A stretch of DNA of 64,000 bases from assembly GCF_017104565.1 (NCBI RefSeq), contig NZ_JAAGPD010000011.1:124001-188000 (forward strand), read 5' to 3'. The stretch comes from Paraburkholderia sp. Tr-20389 (lineage in GTDB: Bacteria; Pseudomonadota; Gammaproteobacteria; Burkholderiales; Burkholderiaceae). Below the pieces are notes generated by a model that was given only the letters and a program-made list of their open reading frames with translations, was not told where the DNA came from and did not search any database. Shown here one piece after another: positions 47,898 through 57,001 of this stretch; positions within the stretch are counted from its first letter, which is position 1, and each line of letters opens with the position of its first letter. Both the position numbers and the translations under genes were made by a program.

Positions 47898-48547
47898 GCG
47901 GGCATCCGCGCTATGTCTCTGGTTGGCTGGCGTTGCCCCTGTGCGGGGCGGCACTTACTTTCTTTGCCGCCGCAAAGAAAGTAAGCAAAGAAAGCGGGCT
48001 AACCCCGCCAGTGCTAGTGATTGCCTGCGGGCCCCCATCAGTTCTTACGCTCCACGCGGCAACGCGCCATTTCATGCGCGTTGCCAGCGTGCTAACTGGA
48101 TGCATCACCGGCTTCACACACCCGCGTCACGGACCGCGTTACCAGGAGTCGACGGCCGCCCAGGTGGCAAACTGTGTGTAGGCCGTCTCGACGTAGATGC
48201 ACCACTCCGGACTGAAAAGCGGATCGGTGTCGTAGGATCGCCAACGCATATGGTGCGACAAGCTACACACAGTTTGCCGCCTGGGCGGCGCTGACGATTC
48301 GCTGCCGCTGGCTGCCTGCGGGTGATTGGAGTGGGTGATGCGCCGGTTCAAGGCGCTGGCAACGGGCGCAAATCAGCGTGATGCCGAGTGGAGTGCGGGA
48401 CCCGTTGGGGGCCCGCAGGCAGGAAGAAGAATTGGCGGTGTGAGCGGCTTTCTTTTGCCTACTTTTCTTTGCCGCGGCAAAGAAAAGTAGGTGCCGCCCC
48501 GCACAGGGGCAACGCCAGCAAACCAGAAGCAAACCGCGTATGCCAGC
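47898..48547. repeat. large foldback repeat element, copy 4 (A-B orientation)
   Basis: A 650-bp copy and the only one in a divergent intergenic region: FAD oxidase is transcribed to the left and ilvA to the right, 119 bp away. The inner inverted repeats are 48156-48181 and 48263-48288, with one mismatch. The A tip has the CTTACTTTCTTTGC hairpin; the B tip has CCTACTTTTCTTTGC and its complement meeting in a fully palindromic 34-bp stem. The core points the same way relative to arm A as in copies 1-3. Confidence 0.92.
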
Positions 48548-48666
48548 GAAGGCCCGACAGCAAAACCACCTGCAACCACGTCCGCCAGGACACATAAGCG
48601 CTATCATTACCCCTTCCCGTCAGTAAACAACCAGTAATCAACCGCGCCTTGCGCGCGCCCCTCCGT

Positions 48667-50190
48667 ATGGCTTCCCACGACTATCTGAAGAAAATCCTCA
48701 CCGCCCGCGTCTACGACGTCGCGCGTGAGACCGAACTCGAATATGCGCGGAATCTGTCCGCACGGCTGCGCAACCCGATTTACCTGAAGCGCGAAGACAA
48801 TCAGCCCGTCTTCTCCTTCAAGCTGCGCGGCGCGTACAACAAGATGGCGCATATTCCCGCCGACGCGCTCGCGCGCGGTGTGATTACGGCTTCAGCGGGC
48901 AACCATGCGCAGGGCGTTGCGCTGTCGGCGGCACGCATGGGCGTGAAGGCAATCATCGTCGTCCCCGTGACGACTCCGCAGGTGAAAGTCGACGCGGTGC
49001 GCGCGCACGGCGGCCCGACCGTCGAGATCGTGCAGGTGGGCGAGTCTTATAGCGACGCCTACGCGCACGCCGTCAAGCTGCAAGAACAGCACGGCCTGAC
49101 CTTCGTTCACCCGTTCGACGACCCATACGTGATCGCCGGTCAAGGCACCGTCGCGATGGAAATGCTCAGCCAACATCAGGCGCCTATCCACGCGATCTTC
49201 GTACCCATCGGCGGCGGCGGTCTCGCGGCCGGCATTGCGGCGTACGTGAAATCGGTTCGTCCCGAGATCAAGGTCATCGGCGTGCAGACGGACGACTCGT
49301 GCGCGATGGCGCAATCGATCAAGGCCGGCAAGCGCGTGACGCTCAATGAAGTCGGCCTGTTCTCGGACGGCACCGCCGTCAAGCTCGTCGGCGAAGAGAC
49401 GTTCCGCCTGTGTCAGGAATATCTCGACGAAGTGCTGACGGTGAACACCGACGCACTGTGCGCCGCGATCAAGGACGTCTTCCAGGACACGCGCAGCGTG
49501 CTGGAGCCAGCGGGCTCGCTAGCCGTCGCGGGCGCGAAGCAATATGCCGAGCGCGAAGGCATCGAAAACCAGACGCTGATCGCCGTCACGTCGGGCGCGA
49601 ACATGAATTTCGACCGCATGCGCTTCGTCGCCGAGCGCGCGGAAGTCGGTGAAGCCCGCGAAGCTGTGTTCGCGGTGACGATTCCCGAAGAGCGCGGCAG
49701 CTTCAAGCGCTTCTGCGAGCTGGTCGGCACGCGCAGTGTCACCGAGTTCAACTACCGCATTGCAGACGCGAATTCCGCCCATATCTTCGTCGGCGTGCAG
49801 ATCCGCAATCGCGGCGAGTCCGCGCAGATCGCCGGCGCGTTCGAAGACCACGGCTTCGCGACCGTCGACCTGACGGGCGACGAACTGTCGAAGCAGCATA
49901 TCCGCTACATGGTCGGCGGCCGCTCGCCTCTTGCGCACGACGAGCGCCTGTTCCGTTTCGAGTTTCCGGAGCGGCCGGGCGCGCTGATGAAGTTCCTGTC
50001 GTCGATGGCGCCGAACTGGAACATCAGCCTGTTCCATTACCGCAACCAGGGCGCGGACTATAGTTCGATCCTTGTCGGCATTCAGGTGCCGTCGGCGGAA
50101 GATGCGGAATTCGCGCGCTTCCTCGCGACGCTCGGCTATCCGTATTGGGAAGAGACGTCGAACCCGGTGTATCGCCTGTTCCTCGCGTAA
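48667..50190 (+). CDS. ilvA: biosynthetic threonine ammonia-lyase
   Basis: PLP-dependent conversion of threonine to 2-oxobutanoate, the first step of isoleucine synthesis. The 507-residue protein has the PLP lysine in FSFKLRGAYN, the phosphate-binding GGGGLAAG, and two C-terminal ACT-like regulatory domains (about 330-505, for example RFEFPERPGALMKFL), so isoleucine feedback control is expected. ATG 48667 gives MASHDYLKKILTARVYDVA, the normal start. The reaction releases reactive 2-aminocrotonate/aminoacrylate intermediates, the substrates of RidA encoded 4 kb downstream. Confidence 0.96.
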   Translation: MASHDYLKKILTARVYDVARETELEYARNLSARLRNPIYLKREDNQPVFSFKLRGAYNKMAHIPADALARGVITASAGNHAQGVALSAARMGVKAIIVVPVTTPQVKVDAVRAHGGPTVEIVQVGESYSDAYAHAVKLQEQHGLTFVHPFDDPYVIAGQGTVAMEMLSQHQAPIHAIFVPIGGGGLAAGIAAYVKSVRPEIKVIGVQTDDSCAMAQSIKAGKRVTLNEVGLFSDGTAVKLVGEETFRLCQEYLDEVLTVNTDALCAAIKDVFQDTRSVLEPAGSLAVAGAKQYAEREGIENQTLIAVTSGANMNFDRMRFVAERAEVGEAREAVFAVTIPEERGSFKRFCELVGTRSVTEFNYRIADANSAHIFVGVQIRNRGESAQIAGAFEDHGFATVDLTGDELSKQHIRYMVGGRSPLAHDERLFRFEFPERPGALMKFLSSMAPNWNISLFHYRNQGADYSSILVGIQVPSAEDAEFARFLATLGYPYWEETSNPVYRLFLA

Positions 50191-50199
50191 ATATCGCGC

Positions 50200-51102
50200 A
50201 TGGCTTTTTCGCTCAACGACAAGCTGGTGGTGGCGATCTCCTCGCGCGCGCTGTTCGATTTCGAGGAAGAGAACGGCGTGTACGAGGCAGGCAATCTGCG
50301 TGCGTATGAAACGCTGCAGCGCGACCGGCTGAATGTGCCTGCGAAGCCCGGCGTCGCGTTTCCACTGATTCGCAAGCTGCTGGCGCTGAACACGGAAGCG
50401 CATCGCGTCGAAGTGGTGATTCTGTCGCGCAGCGATCCCATTAGCGGTTTGCGCGCGTTCAGTTCGTGCCGCGAGCATGGACTGTCGATCGAGCGCGGCG
50501 TGTTCACGCGCGGCCGCGCGCCGTTTGCGTATCTGAAGCCGTTGAATGCGTCGCTGTTCCTGTCCGCGAATCAGGACGACGTGCGCGACGCACTGGCCGC
50601 CGGATTCCCCGCCGCACGCGTGTTGCCCGAATCGGCGAAAATGGCGGGCAAGTACCCGGACGAAATCCGCATTGCGTTCGATGGCGACGCGGTGTTGTTT
50701 TCCGACGAAGCGGAGCGCGTATTTCAGAAGGACGGGCTGGGAGCATTCGTCGGTCACGAGATCGACAACAAGGATCTGCCTCTGGCCGACGGACCGCTTA
50801 AGCCTTTACTCAAGGCGCTGCACCGTTTGCAGACGCTCGCCGACGAAGCCGCGCCGATGCATATCCGCACCGCGCTGGTGACAGCGCGTTCGGCGCCTGC
50901 GCATGAGCGGGCGATCCGCACATTGATGGCCTGGAACATCGAAATCGACGAAGCGATGTTTCTTGGCGGGCTGGACAAGGGCGCATTTCTGCGCGAGTTC
51001 GAGCCGGACTTTTTCTTCGACGACCAAATTCGCCACTGCGAATCGGCCCGTGACGTGACAGCGATCGGGCATGTCGTGAGTGGCATCGTGAACGCATCAT
51101 GA
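50200..51102 (+). CDS. cytosolic 5'-nucleotidase (type I family)
   Basis: A 300-residue protein of the cytosolic 5'-nucleotidase family that dephosphorylates nucleoside monophosphates. Recognisable blocks: [59 protein letters not shown] (HAD-like Asp motif) and [15 protein letters not shown]. It starts 9 bp after ilvA and overlaps queF by 4 bp (ATGA), so ilvA-nucleotidase-queF looks like one operon. Confidence 0.88.
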   Translation: MAFSLNDKLVVAISSRALFDFEEENGVYEAGNLRAYETLQRDRLNVPAKPGVAFPLIRKLLALNTEAHRVEVVILSRSDPISGLRAFSSCREHGLSIERGVFTRGRAPFAYLKPLNASLFLSANQDDVRDALAAGFPAARVLPESAKMAGKYPDEIRIAFDGDAVLFSDEAERVFQKDGLGAFVGHEIDNKDLPLADGPLKPLLKALHRLQTLADEAAPMHIRTALVTARSAPAHERAIRTLMAWNIEIDEAMFLGGLDKGAFLREFEPDFFFDDQIRHCESARDVTAIGHVVSGIVNAS

Positions 51103-51923
51103 CACCCGAACAATCCCCGTTGGGCAAGCCGTCCAGCTACACCGAACAATACGACGCATCGCTGCTCTTTCCGATCGCGCGCAAGAACGCGCGCGACCAG
51201 ATCGGTATTGGCGCGACGCTGCCGTTCTTCGGCACCGACATCTGGAACGCGTACGAGCTGTCGTGGCTGAATGCGCGCGGCAAGCCGCAGATCGCCATTG
51301 CGACGTTCTATGTTCCTGCCGATTCGCCGAATATCGTCGAGTCGAAGTCGTTCAAGCTTTATCTCGGTTCGTTTGCGCAGACTTCGTTTGAATCGATCGA
51401 TATTGTGCGCGACACGATCAAGCGCGATGTTTCCGCTGCGTGCGGCGCGTCGGTGTCGTTGCATCTTTATCCGCCGGCGGAGTTTTCCAAGCTTGCGCTG
51501 GATGAGTTCGAAGGGACGTCGCTGGATCGCCTCGATCTCGATGCCGAGGTCTATCAGCCGGATGCTTCGTTGCTGAAGGCGGCGCTCGATGAGGCGCCTG
51601 TTGAAGAGACCTTGTTCTCCAATCTCTTGAAGTCGAATTGCCCGGTGACCGGGCAGCCTGATTGGGGTTCAGTGCAGATTCAGTACGTCGGGCCGCAGAT
51701 CGATCACGCAGCGCTGCTGCGGTACATCATTTCTTATCGGAACCATACTGGGTTCCACGAGCAGTGTGTCGAGAAGATTTTTCTCGATGTGATGAAGGTT
51801 TGTCAGCCCGTTAAACTGGCTGTGTATGCGCGGTATACGCGGCGCGGAGGGCTTGATATCAATCCGTTCCGGACGAACTTTAATCTGCCTATGCCGGATA
51901 ATTTGCGGACTGCGCGGCAGTAG
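51099..51923 (+). CDS. queF: NADPH-dependent 7-cyano-7-deazaguanine reductase QueF
   Basis: Reduces preQ0 to preQ1 in queuosine synthesis. The 274-residue, two-domain (E. coli-like) enzyme has the QueF motif [12 protein letters not shown], the catalytic Cys in [14 protein letters not shown] and [13 protein letters not shown] 51099 overlaps the 5'-nucleotidase stop codon. No preQ1 riboswitch was seen upstream. The last 60 or so codons change to TTG, CGG, GAT, AAT and CCT, unlike the first half, as the gene approaches repeat element 5. Confidence 0.96.
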   Translation: MTPEQSPLGKPSSYTEQYDASLLFPIARKNARDQIGIGATLPFFGTDIWNAYELSWLNARGKPQIAIATFYVPADSPNIVESKSFKLYLGSFAQTSFESIDIVRDTIKRDVSAACGASVSLHLYPPAEFSKLALDEFEGTSLDRLDLDAEVYQPDASLLKAALDEAPVEETLFSNLLKSNCPVTGQPDWGSVQIQYVGPQIDHAALLRYIISYRNHTGFHEQCVEKIFLDVMKVCQPVKLAVYARYTRRGGLDINPFRTNFNLPMPDNLRTARQ

Positions 51924-51981
51924 TCGTTATTCTTGCCTTCTCGGCGCGGGCTTCGCCTTTTGATTTTCGCTCTGCGCTTTT

Positions 51982-52044
51982 GCTGGCATACGCGGTTTGC
52001 TCGCTGGCATACGCGGTTTGCTCGCTGGCATACGCGTGATGTTG
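51982..52044. repeat. 21-bp tandem repeat (three units) at the B tip of element 5
   Basis: GCTGGCATACGCG starts at 51982, 52003 and 52024, an exact 21-bp period; the third unit is the tip of element 5. It is a second case of tip duplication, with a shorter unit than the 72-bp array at element 2. Confidence 0.85.
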
Positions 52045-52674
52045 TCTTGCTTCACGCGTTGCCCCTGTGCGGGGCGGCACCTACTTTTCTTTGCAGCGGC
52101 AAAGAAAAGTAGGCAAAAGAAAGCCGCTAACACCGCCAATCCTTCTTGTTGCCTGCGGGCCCCCGACGGGTCCCGCACTCCACACGGCAACACATCGTGT
52201 TGCGCCCGTTGCCGCCGCCTCGAACAGGCGCATCACCCACTCCAGTCACCCGCAGCCCAGCCATCGGCAGCGAATCGTCTATGCCGCCCAGGTGGCAAAC
52301 TGTGTGTAGGCTGTCGCGATGGAAGTGCACCACTCCGGACTGAAAAGCGGATCGGTGTCGTAGTATCGCCAACGCATACGGCGCGACAAGCTACACACAG
52401 TTTGCCACCTGGGCGGCCGCAAACGTCTGGTAACGCGGTCCGTGACGCGGGTGTGTGAAGCAGGTGATGCATCCGGTTAGCACGCTGGCAACGCGCATGA
52501 AATGGCGCGTTGCCGCGTGGAGCGTAAGAACTGTTGGGGGCCCGCAGGCAACAACTAGCACTGGCGGTGTGAGCCCGCTTTCTTTGCTTGCTTTCTTTGC
52601 GGCGGCAAAGAAAGTAAGTGCCGCCCCGCACAGGGGCAACGCATGAAGCAAGACAACATCACGCGGATGCCAGC
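52024..52674. repeat. large foldback repeat element, copy 5 (B-A arms, inverted core)
   Basis: A 651-bp copy between convergent queF and ridA, ending 10 bp from the ridA stop. The arms are in B-A order like copies 2 and 3, but the core (52310-52390) reads in the + direction as in the A-B copies, so core and arms are out of phase. The inner inverted repeats that bound the flipped core are 52284-52309 and 52391-52416. Confidence 0.92.
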
Positions 52675-52684
52675 GAAAAAAGAA

Positions 52685-53071
52685 TCAAGCCGCAGGCTTC
52701 TTATAGGCAACACAATCAACTTCGACTCTACAGTCGATCACCATCGACGACACAACACATGCCCGCGCAGGCGGATTCGCCCCGAAGTACTCCTTGAACA
52801 CCTTGTTGAAGGAAGCAAAATCACGCGGGTCGTCGAGCCACACACCACACCGGACGACATGCTCCGGCCCATACCCGGCCTCGGTCAAAATCGCCATCAC
52901 GTTCTGAATCGCCTTGTGCGACTGCTCGACGATTCCGCCGTTGATCACTTCGCCGTTTTCCATCGGCGTCTGCCCCGACACGAACAGCCAGCCATCCGCT
53001 TCGACCGCACGCGCAAACGGCATCACCTGACCGCCCGTGCCCTTGCCACCTTCAACGCCATAACGCTTCAT
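52685..53071 (-). CDS. ridA: RidA-family enamine/imine deaminase
   Basis: Hydrolyses 2-aminoacrylate and related imines released by PLP enzymes. The 128-residue protein has the YjgF/RidA layout: GTGGQVMPFARAVEADGWLFVSGQTPM, HKAIQNVMAILTEAGYG, and the C-terminal conserved Arg in PPARACVVSSMVIDCRVEVDCVAY. It follows the D-aminoacylase gene on the same strand, so it most likely detoxifies products of the D-amino-acid module. Its last codons (GTTGATTGTGTTGCC) show the G/T-rich drift seen next to the elements. Confidence 0.9.
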   Translation of the reverse strand: MKRYGVEGGKGTGGQVMPFARAVEADGWLFVSGQTPMENGEVINGGIVEQSHKAIQNVMAILTEAGYGPEHVVRCGVWLDDPRDFASFNKVFKEYFGANPPARACVVSSMVIDCRVEVDCVAYKKPAA

Positions 53072-53130
53072 CGTTCAACTCCTGTCATATAAGCGCGCCC
53101 ACACCCAACGCGAACGCATCAAAATCAAAT

Positions 53131-54618
53131 TCAAAAAACTTCAGCCAGCTCGGCCCGCGACGCCGCCGTCGCCCCACGCGCGACAAACCTCCCCGCACGC
53201 TCTCCCGTGTGCGTCCCATCGCGATACGACAACACGCCATTCACCCACACGGCATCGATGCCGTCGGCTGCCTGCCGCGGCTTGTCGAACGTCGCCGCAT
53301 CGCGCACCCGCAACGGATCGAACAACACGAGATCCGCGTGATAACCGATATGCACCTCGCCGCGCTCCTTCAACCCGAAGCGTCGCGCGGACAGGCTCGT
53401 CATCTTGCGAATCGCTTCCTCCAGCGGAATCAGCTTCTGATCGCGCGCATAGTGACCCAGCACGCGCGGAAATGCGCCCCACAAACGCGGGTGCGGCAAC
53501 GGATCGTTCGGCAAGCCGTCCGAGCCGACCATCGTCGCGGGATGCGAGAGGATGCGCCGCACGTCGTCCTCGGACATGTTGTGATACACGACGCCCGCCG
53601 GCTGCAGACGCTTGCCCGCTTCCTGTTGCGTGACGCCCCATTCGGCGGCAATGTCCTTGATCAACTTCCCCGCCATCTCGGGATGTGGCGTAGACCATGT
53701 CACCGTGATGTCGATATCGCCCGTCACCTGCTTGAGGTCGAGCGTCGACGAACTGCGGTTGTACGGATAACAGTCGCATCCGACAGGATGAAACTGCCGC
53801 GCGCCTTCGAGCGACGCAAGCACCTCGACGCTGCGCCCCCAGTTCGACGGCCCCGCACACTTCAGATGCGAAATGATCACGGGCACGCGCGCGTGCTTGC
53901 CGATGCGGTACGCCTCGTCCATCGCATCGAGAATCGCGTCGAACTCGGTGCGCATGTGCGTCGTGTACAACGCGCCCGACGCCGCGAGCGGTTCGGCAAG
54001 CGCCATCACTTCTTCCGTCGGCGCGGCGAATGCGGAGCCATACGCAAGACCCGAACTCAAGCCGAGCGCGCCATTCGCCAGCGCTTCTTCGAGCTGCGCG
54101 CGCATGCCGTCGATTTCCCTCGCCGTCGCCGCGCGGTCCAGCCGATCCATATGATTGTTGCGCAGCGCCGTGTGCCCGATCAGCGCGCCGACGTTCACCG
54201 ACGGCTTCGCCGCATTCACGGCAGCGACATACGCGGCGAAGGTCGGATACTGGAACGCGTCGCGCGGCCCAAGCAGATTCATCGGATCGGGTGGATCGCC
54301 TTGCAGCGAAACGGGCGACGCGCTGATACCGCAATTGCCGACGATCACCGTCGTCACGCCCTGCGTGATCTTCGGCAGCATCTCCGGCGAGCGGATCACG
54401 TGCGTGTCGTCGTGCGTATGCACGTCGATGAAACCGGGCGCGAGCGCGCGGCCGTTCGCCTCGATCACCTCTTCAGCCAGCCAGTTCGACAGATTGCCGA
54501 TCGCGGCAATCTTCCCATTGCGCAACGCGACGTCGCGTTCGACGGGCGGCGCGCCCGTGCCGTCGTACAGTTGCGCGCCGACGATCAGCGTATCGGCGGC
54601 TTCGGGGTGCGAATGCAT
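53131..54618 (-). CDS. N-acyl-D-amino-acid deacylase (D-aminoacylase)
   Basis: An amidohydrolase that frees D-amino acids from N-acyl-D-amino acids. The 495-residue protein shows the metal site VHTHDDTH, the bridging Cys in VGNCGIS, further ligands IGHTALR, TTHMRTE and ISHLKC, and the catalytic Asp in VGSDGLPND. This set matches the Alcaligenes D-aminoacylase family. Its start overlaps the end of the RpiR regulator region by only 3 bp of spacing, so both come from one transcript, with ridA behind. Confidence 0.92.
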   Translation of the reverse strand: MHSHPEAADTLIVGAQLYDGTGAPPVERDVALRNGKIAAIGNLSNWLAEEVIEANGRALAPGFIDVHTHDDTHVIRSPEMLPKITQGVTTVIVGNCGISASPVSLQGDPPDPMNLLGPRDAFQYPTFAAYVAAVNAAKPSVNVGALIGHTALRNNHMDRLDRAATAREIDGMRAQLEEALANGALGLSSGLAYGSAFAAPTEEVMALAEPLAASGALYTTHMRTEFDAILDAMDEAYRIGKHARVPVIISHLKCAGPSNWGRSVEVLASLEGARQFHPVGCDCYPYNRSSSTLDLKQVTGDIDITVTWSTPHPEMAGKLIKDIAAEWGVTQQEAGKRLQPAGVVYHNMSEDDVRRILSHPATMVGSDGLPNDPLPHPRLWGAFPRVLGHYARDQKLIPLEEAIRKMTSLSARRFGLKERGEVHIGYHADLVLFDPLRVRDAATFDKPRQAADGIDAVWVNGVLSYRDGTHTGERAGRFVARGATAASRAELAEVF

Positions 54619-54621
54619 GGA

Positions 54622-55515
54622 TCAGTCTCCTAGCGGTTGTCGGTCGCCGCCGCCGCGATGCGCGTCGAGCGCATGCTTCATGCGGCGCAGCAATTCGCGG
54701 CTCTCGTCGCCGAGACTCAATGCGAGTTCGGTGACGAGCACGTCGAGCGCCATCATCATCGCGTAGCGCGACGACGACGGCTTGTAGATGAAGTCGGTTT
54801 CGAACGCGACCATGGGAATCACCCAGTCGGCCATCTTCGCGAGCGGCGACGCGGGCGCGGTCACCGTGATCAGCGTCGCGCCGTAACTGCGCGCTATCTT
54901 GCAGCTGTCCACCATTTCCGGCACTCGGCCCGTCGTCGACAGCGCGATCACTACGGTGTCGCGCGAAACCGTGGATGCGACCATGCGCTGCAACAAAGCG
55001 TCCTGATACGTCGCGACAGGCCGCCCCAGGCGGACGAGACGAAAGCGCATTTCGTCGGCGAGCGCAGTGGAGCCGCCGCCCATACCGAACACATAGATCA
55101 TGCGCGCTTCACGCAGCGCGGCCGCCGCCTGCGCAATGGGCGCCTGACACAGCAACTGATGGTTGTGCGTGAGCGCCGTCTGCAACTCGTCGAAGACACG
55201 CGTCGCCAATGGCTCGGGCGTGTCGTCGTTTTGCGCGTTCGTCTGCAGGAAGCGCTGGCCAACGGCGGCCGCCTGCGCGAGCCGCAACTTCAGTTCGCGC
55301 ACGTCGCGGCAACCGACGGCCTTGGCAAACCGCGTGACCGTCGCGACGCTCACTTCCGCCCGCTCCGCCAATGCGCCGATGCTCGCGCGCGACGCGCCGG
55401 TCAGGTCGTCGAGAATCAGCGCCGCGACCTTGCGCTCGGCCGAACGCAACTCGGGCGCGCATTCGGCAATGCGAGCGACGATGTCGAAAGCAACGGGTTC
55501 GGCGGTGGAATTCAT
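54622..55515 (-). CDS. MurR/RpiR-family transcriptional regulator
   Basis: A 297-residue regulator with an N-terminal HTH_6 domain (ASIGALAERAEVSVATVTRFAKAVGCRDVRELKLRLAQ) and a C-terminal SIS domain (about 130-265, VFGMGGGSTALADEMRFRLVRLG, ALSTTGRVPEMVDSC). SIS domains usually bind phosphosugars, so an amino-acid-derived or sugar ligand is possible here. ATG 55515 is used; a TTG 9 bp upstream is an alternative. It is divergent from the D-amino-acid dehydratase-like gene and lies first in the regulator-deacylase-ridA transcript. Confidence 0.92.
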   Translation of the reverse strand: MNSTAEPVAFDIVARIAECAPELRSAERKVAALILDDLTGASRASIGALAERAEVSVATVTRFAKAVGCRDVRELKLRLAQAAAVGQRFLQTNAQNDDTPEPLATRVFDELQTALTHNHQLLCQAPIAQAAAALREARMIYVFGMGGGSTALADEMRFRLVRLGRPVATYQDALLQRMVASTVSRDTVVIALSTTGRVPEMVDSCKIARSYGATLITVTAPASPLAKMADWVIPMVAFETDFIYKPSSSRYAMMMALDVLVTELALSLGDESRELLRRMKHALDAHRGGGDRQPLGD

Positions 55516-55587
55516 GGCTCGCAAGTCCCCGCGCGGCCGGTAACATCGGTCGCGGCAGGCGTGGTACTAAATAACATTTCATCAACC

Positions 55588-55617
55588 ATCGTACTTTCGG
55601 TAACATACGAAAGTCAA
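55588..55617 (-). promoter_or_regulatory. promoter with embedded operator for the RpiR operon
   Basis: On the minus strand TTGACT (55617-55612) and TACGAT (55593-55588) are spaced by 18 bp, a near-consensus sigma-70 promoter. The spacer holds a perfect inverted repeat ACTTTCG-N8-CGAAAGT (55593-55614). A protein bound here would block the promoter, and the site lies 42 bp upstream of the divergent gene start, so it could control both directions. The adjacent RpiR protein is the obvious candidate. Confidence 0.7.
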
Positions 55618-55655
55618 CTTCGATTCGATTTAACTGGCCGATGGAGCAGGATGAC

Positions 55656-56933
55656 ATGAAAGTTACAAACTATCAGGGAGCCACGATCGACCCTTATAGC
55701 AAGGGCTTGGGCAACGTGCCCGGCACGAGCATCCAGTTGGCGGACGCGTCGCGTCTCGAATGGAATCTGCTCGACGAGGACGTGAGTCTGCCCGCTGCTG
55801 TTTTGTACACGGACCGCATCGAGCACAACCTGAACTGGATGCAGAAGTTCGTCGCCGAGTACGGCGTGAAGCTCGCGCCTCATGGCAAGACCACGATGGC
55901 GCCGCAATTGTTCCGCCGCCAGATCGAAACGGGTGCATGGGGCATCACGCTGGCTACCGCGCATCAGGTTCGCGCGGCGTATCACGGCGGTGTATCGCGT
56001 GTACTGATGGCGAATCAGCTGGTCGGCAAGCGCAACATGCTGATGATCGCGGAACTGCTGAGCGATCCCGACTTCGAATTCTTCTGTCTCGTCGACTCCG
56101 TCGAAGGCGTCGAGCAACTCGGCAAGTTCTTCGGCTCGGTGAAGAAAGAGTTGCAGGTGCTGGTCGAACTCGGCGTGCCGGGCGGCCGCACGGGTGTGCG
56201 CGATGACGCGCAGACGCAAGCCGTGCTCGACGCGATCGCGCGTTATCCCAACTCGTTGAAACTCGCGGGTATCGAACTGTATGAAGGCGTATTGAAGGAA
56301 GAGCAGGAAGTGCGCGACTTCCTGCGCAGCGCCGTGAAGCTCACGCTCGAACTGTCGGACAAGGGCCGCTTCGCGCGCACGCCGGCCGTGCTGTCGGGCG
56401 CGGGCTCGGCATGGTACGACGTCGTCGCCGAAGAATTCCAGAAGGCATCGCGCAAGGACCGCATCGAAATCGTGCTGCGTCCAGGTTGCTATCTGACGCA
56501 CGACGTCGGCATCTATCGCAAGGCGCAGACGGACATCTTCAAGCGCAATCCCGTCGCGAAGCGCATGGGCGAAGGCCTGCTGCCCGCACTGCATCTGTGG
56601 GCCTACGTGCAATCGATTCCCGAACCGGACCGCGCGATCATCGGTCTCGGAAAGCGCGATTCAGCATTCGATGCGGGCTATCCGGAACCCGCGAAGCACT
56701 ATCGGCCGGGCACAGAAAAACCGCGCGACATCGCTGCCGACGAAGGCTGGGAAATTTTCGGCATGATGGATCAGCATGCGTATCTGCGGATTCCCGCAGG
56801 CGCCGACCTCAAGGTCGGCGACATGATCGCGTTCGACATCTCGCATCCGTGCCTGACGTTCGACAAATGGCGCCAGGTGCTGGTGGTCGATCCGTCGTAT
56901 CGCGTGACGGAAGTGATCGAAACGTTTTTCTGA
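55656..56933 (+). CDS. fold-type III PLP D-amino-acid dehydratase/aldolase-like enzyme
   Basis: A 425-residue enzyme of the D-serine dehydratase (DSD1) / D-threonine aldolase family. The PLP lysine is in KLAPHGKTTMAPQLF near residue 76. The C-terminal zinc pair His-x-Cys is present as ISHPCLTFDKW, the metal site known from chicken D-serine dehydratase. ATG 55656 follows GGAG 9 bp upstream. It is divergent from the RpiR-deacylase-ridA operon, and the pathway order deacylase, dehydratase, imine hydrolase suggests complete use of N-acyl-D-amino acids. The substrate (D-Ser, D-Thr or other) is not resolved. Confidence 0.85.
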   Translation: MKVTNYQGATIDPYSKGLGNVPGTSIQLADASRLEWNLLDEDVSLPAAVLYTDRIEHNLNWMQKFVAEYGVKLAPHGKTTMAPQLFRRQIETGAWGITLATAHQVRAAYHGGVSRVLMANQLVGKRNMLMIAELLSDPDFEFFCLVDSVEGVEQLGKFFGSVKKELQVLVELGVPGGRTGVRDDAQTQAVLDAIARYPNSLKLAGIELYEGVLKEEQEVRDFLRSAVKLTLELSDKGRFARTPAVLSGAGSAWYDVVAEEFQKASRKDRIEIVLRPGCYLTHDVGIYRKAQTDIFKRNPVAKRMGEGLLPALHLWAYVQSIPEPDRAIIGLGKRDSAFDAGYPEPAKHYRPGTEKPRDIAADEGWEIFGMMDQHAYLRIPAGADLKVGDMIAFDISHPCLTFDKWRQVLVVDPSYRVTEVIETFF

Positions 56934-56958
56934 TTGTTCTTGGATCGCTTCGTCAGGC

Positions 56959-56995
56959 AAAGCGGCGCTGTGTGAACTGCACAGCGCCGCTTTTT
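56959..56995 (+). terminator. strong intrinsic terminator
   Basis: AAAGCGGCGCTGTG-TGAACTG-CACAGCGCCGCTTT is a perfect 14-bp stem followed by T-rich sequence on the + strand, 25 bp after the dehydratase-like stop codon. It also lies just before the end of the oppositely transcribed marR gene. Confidence 0.88.
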
Positions 56996-57001
56996 GTTAG
57001 T

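Noticed and set aside
50191-51098. preQ1 riboswitch before queF
   Set aside because: queF overlaps the preceding gene and the short leader upstream of ilvA shows no preQ1 aptamer pattern.
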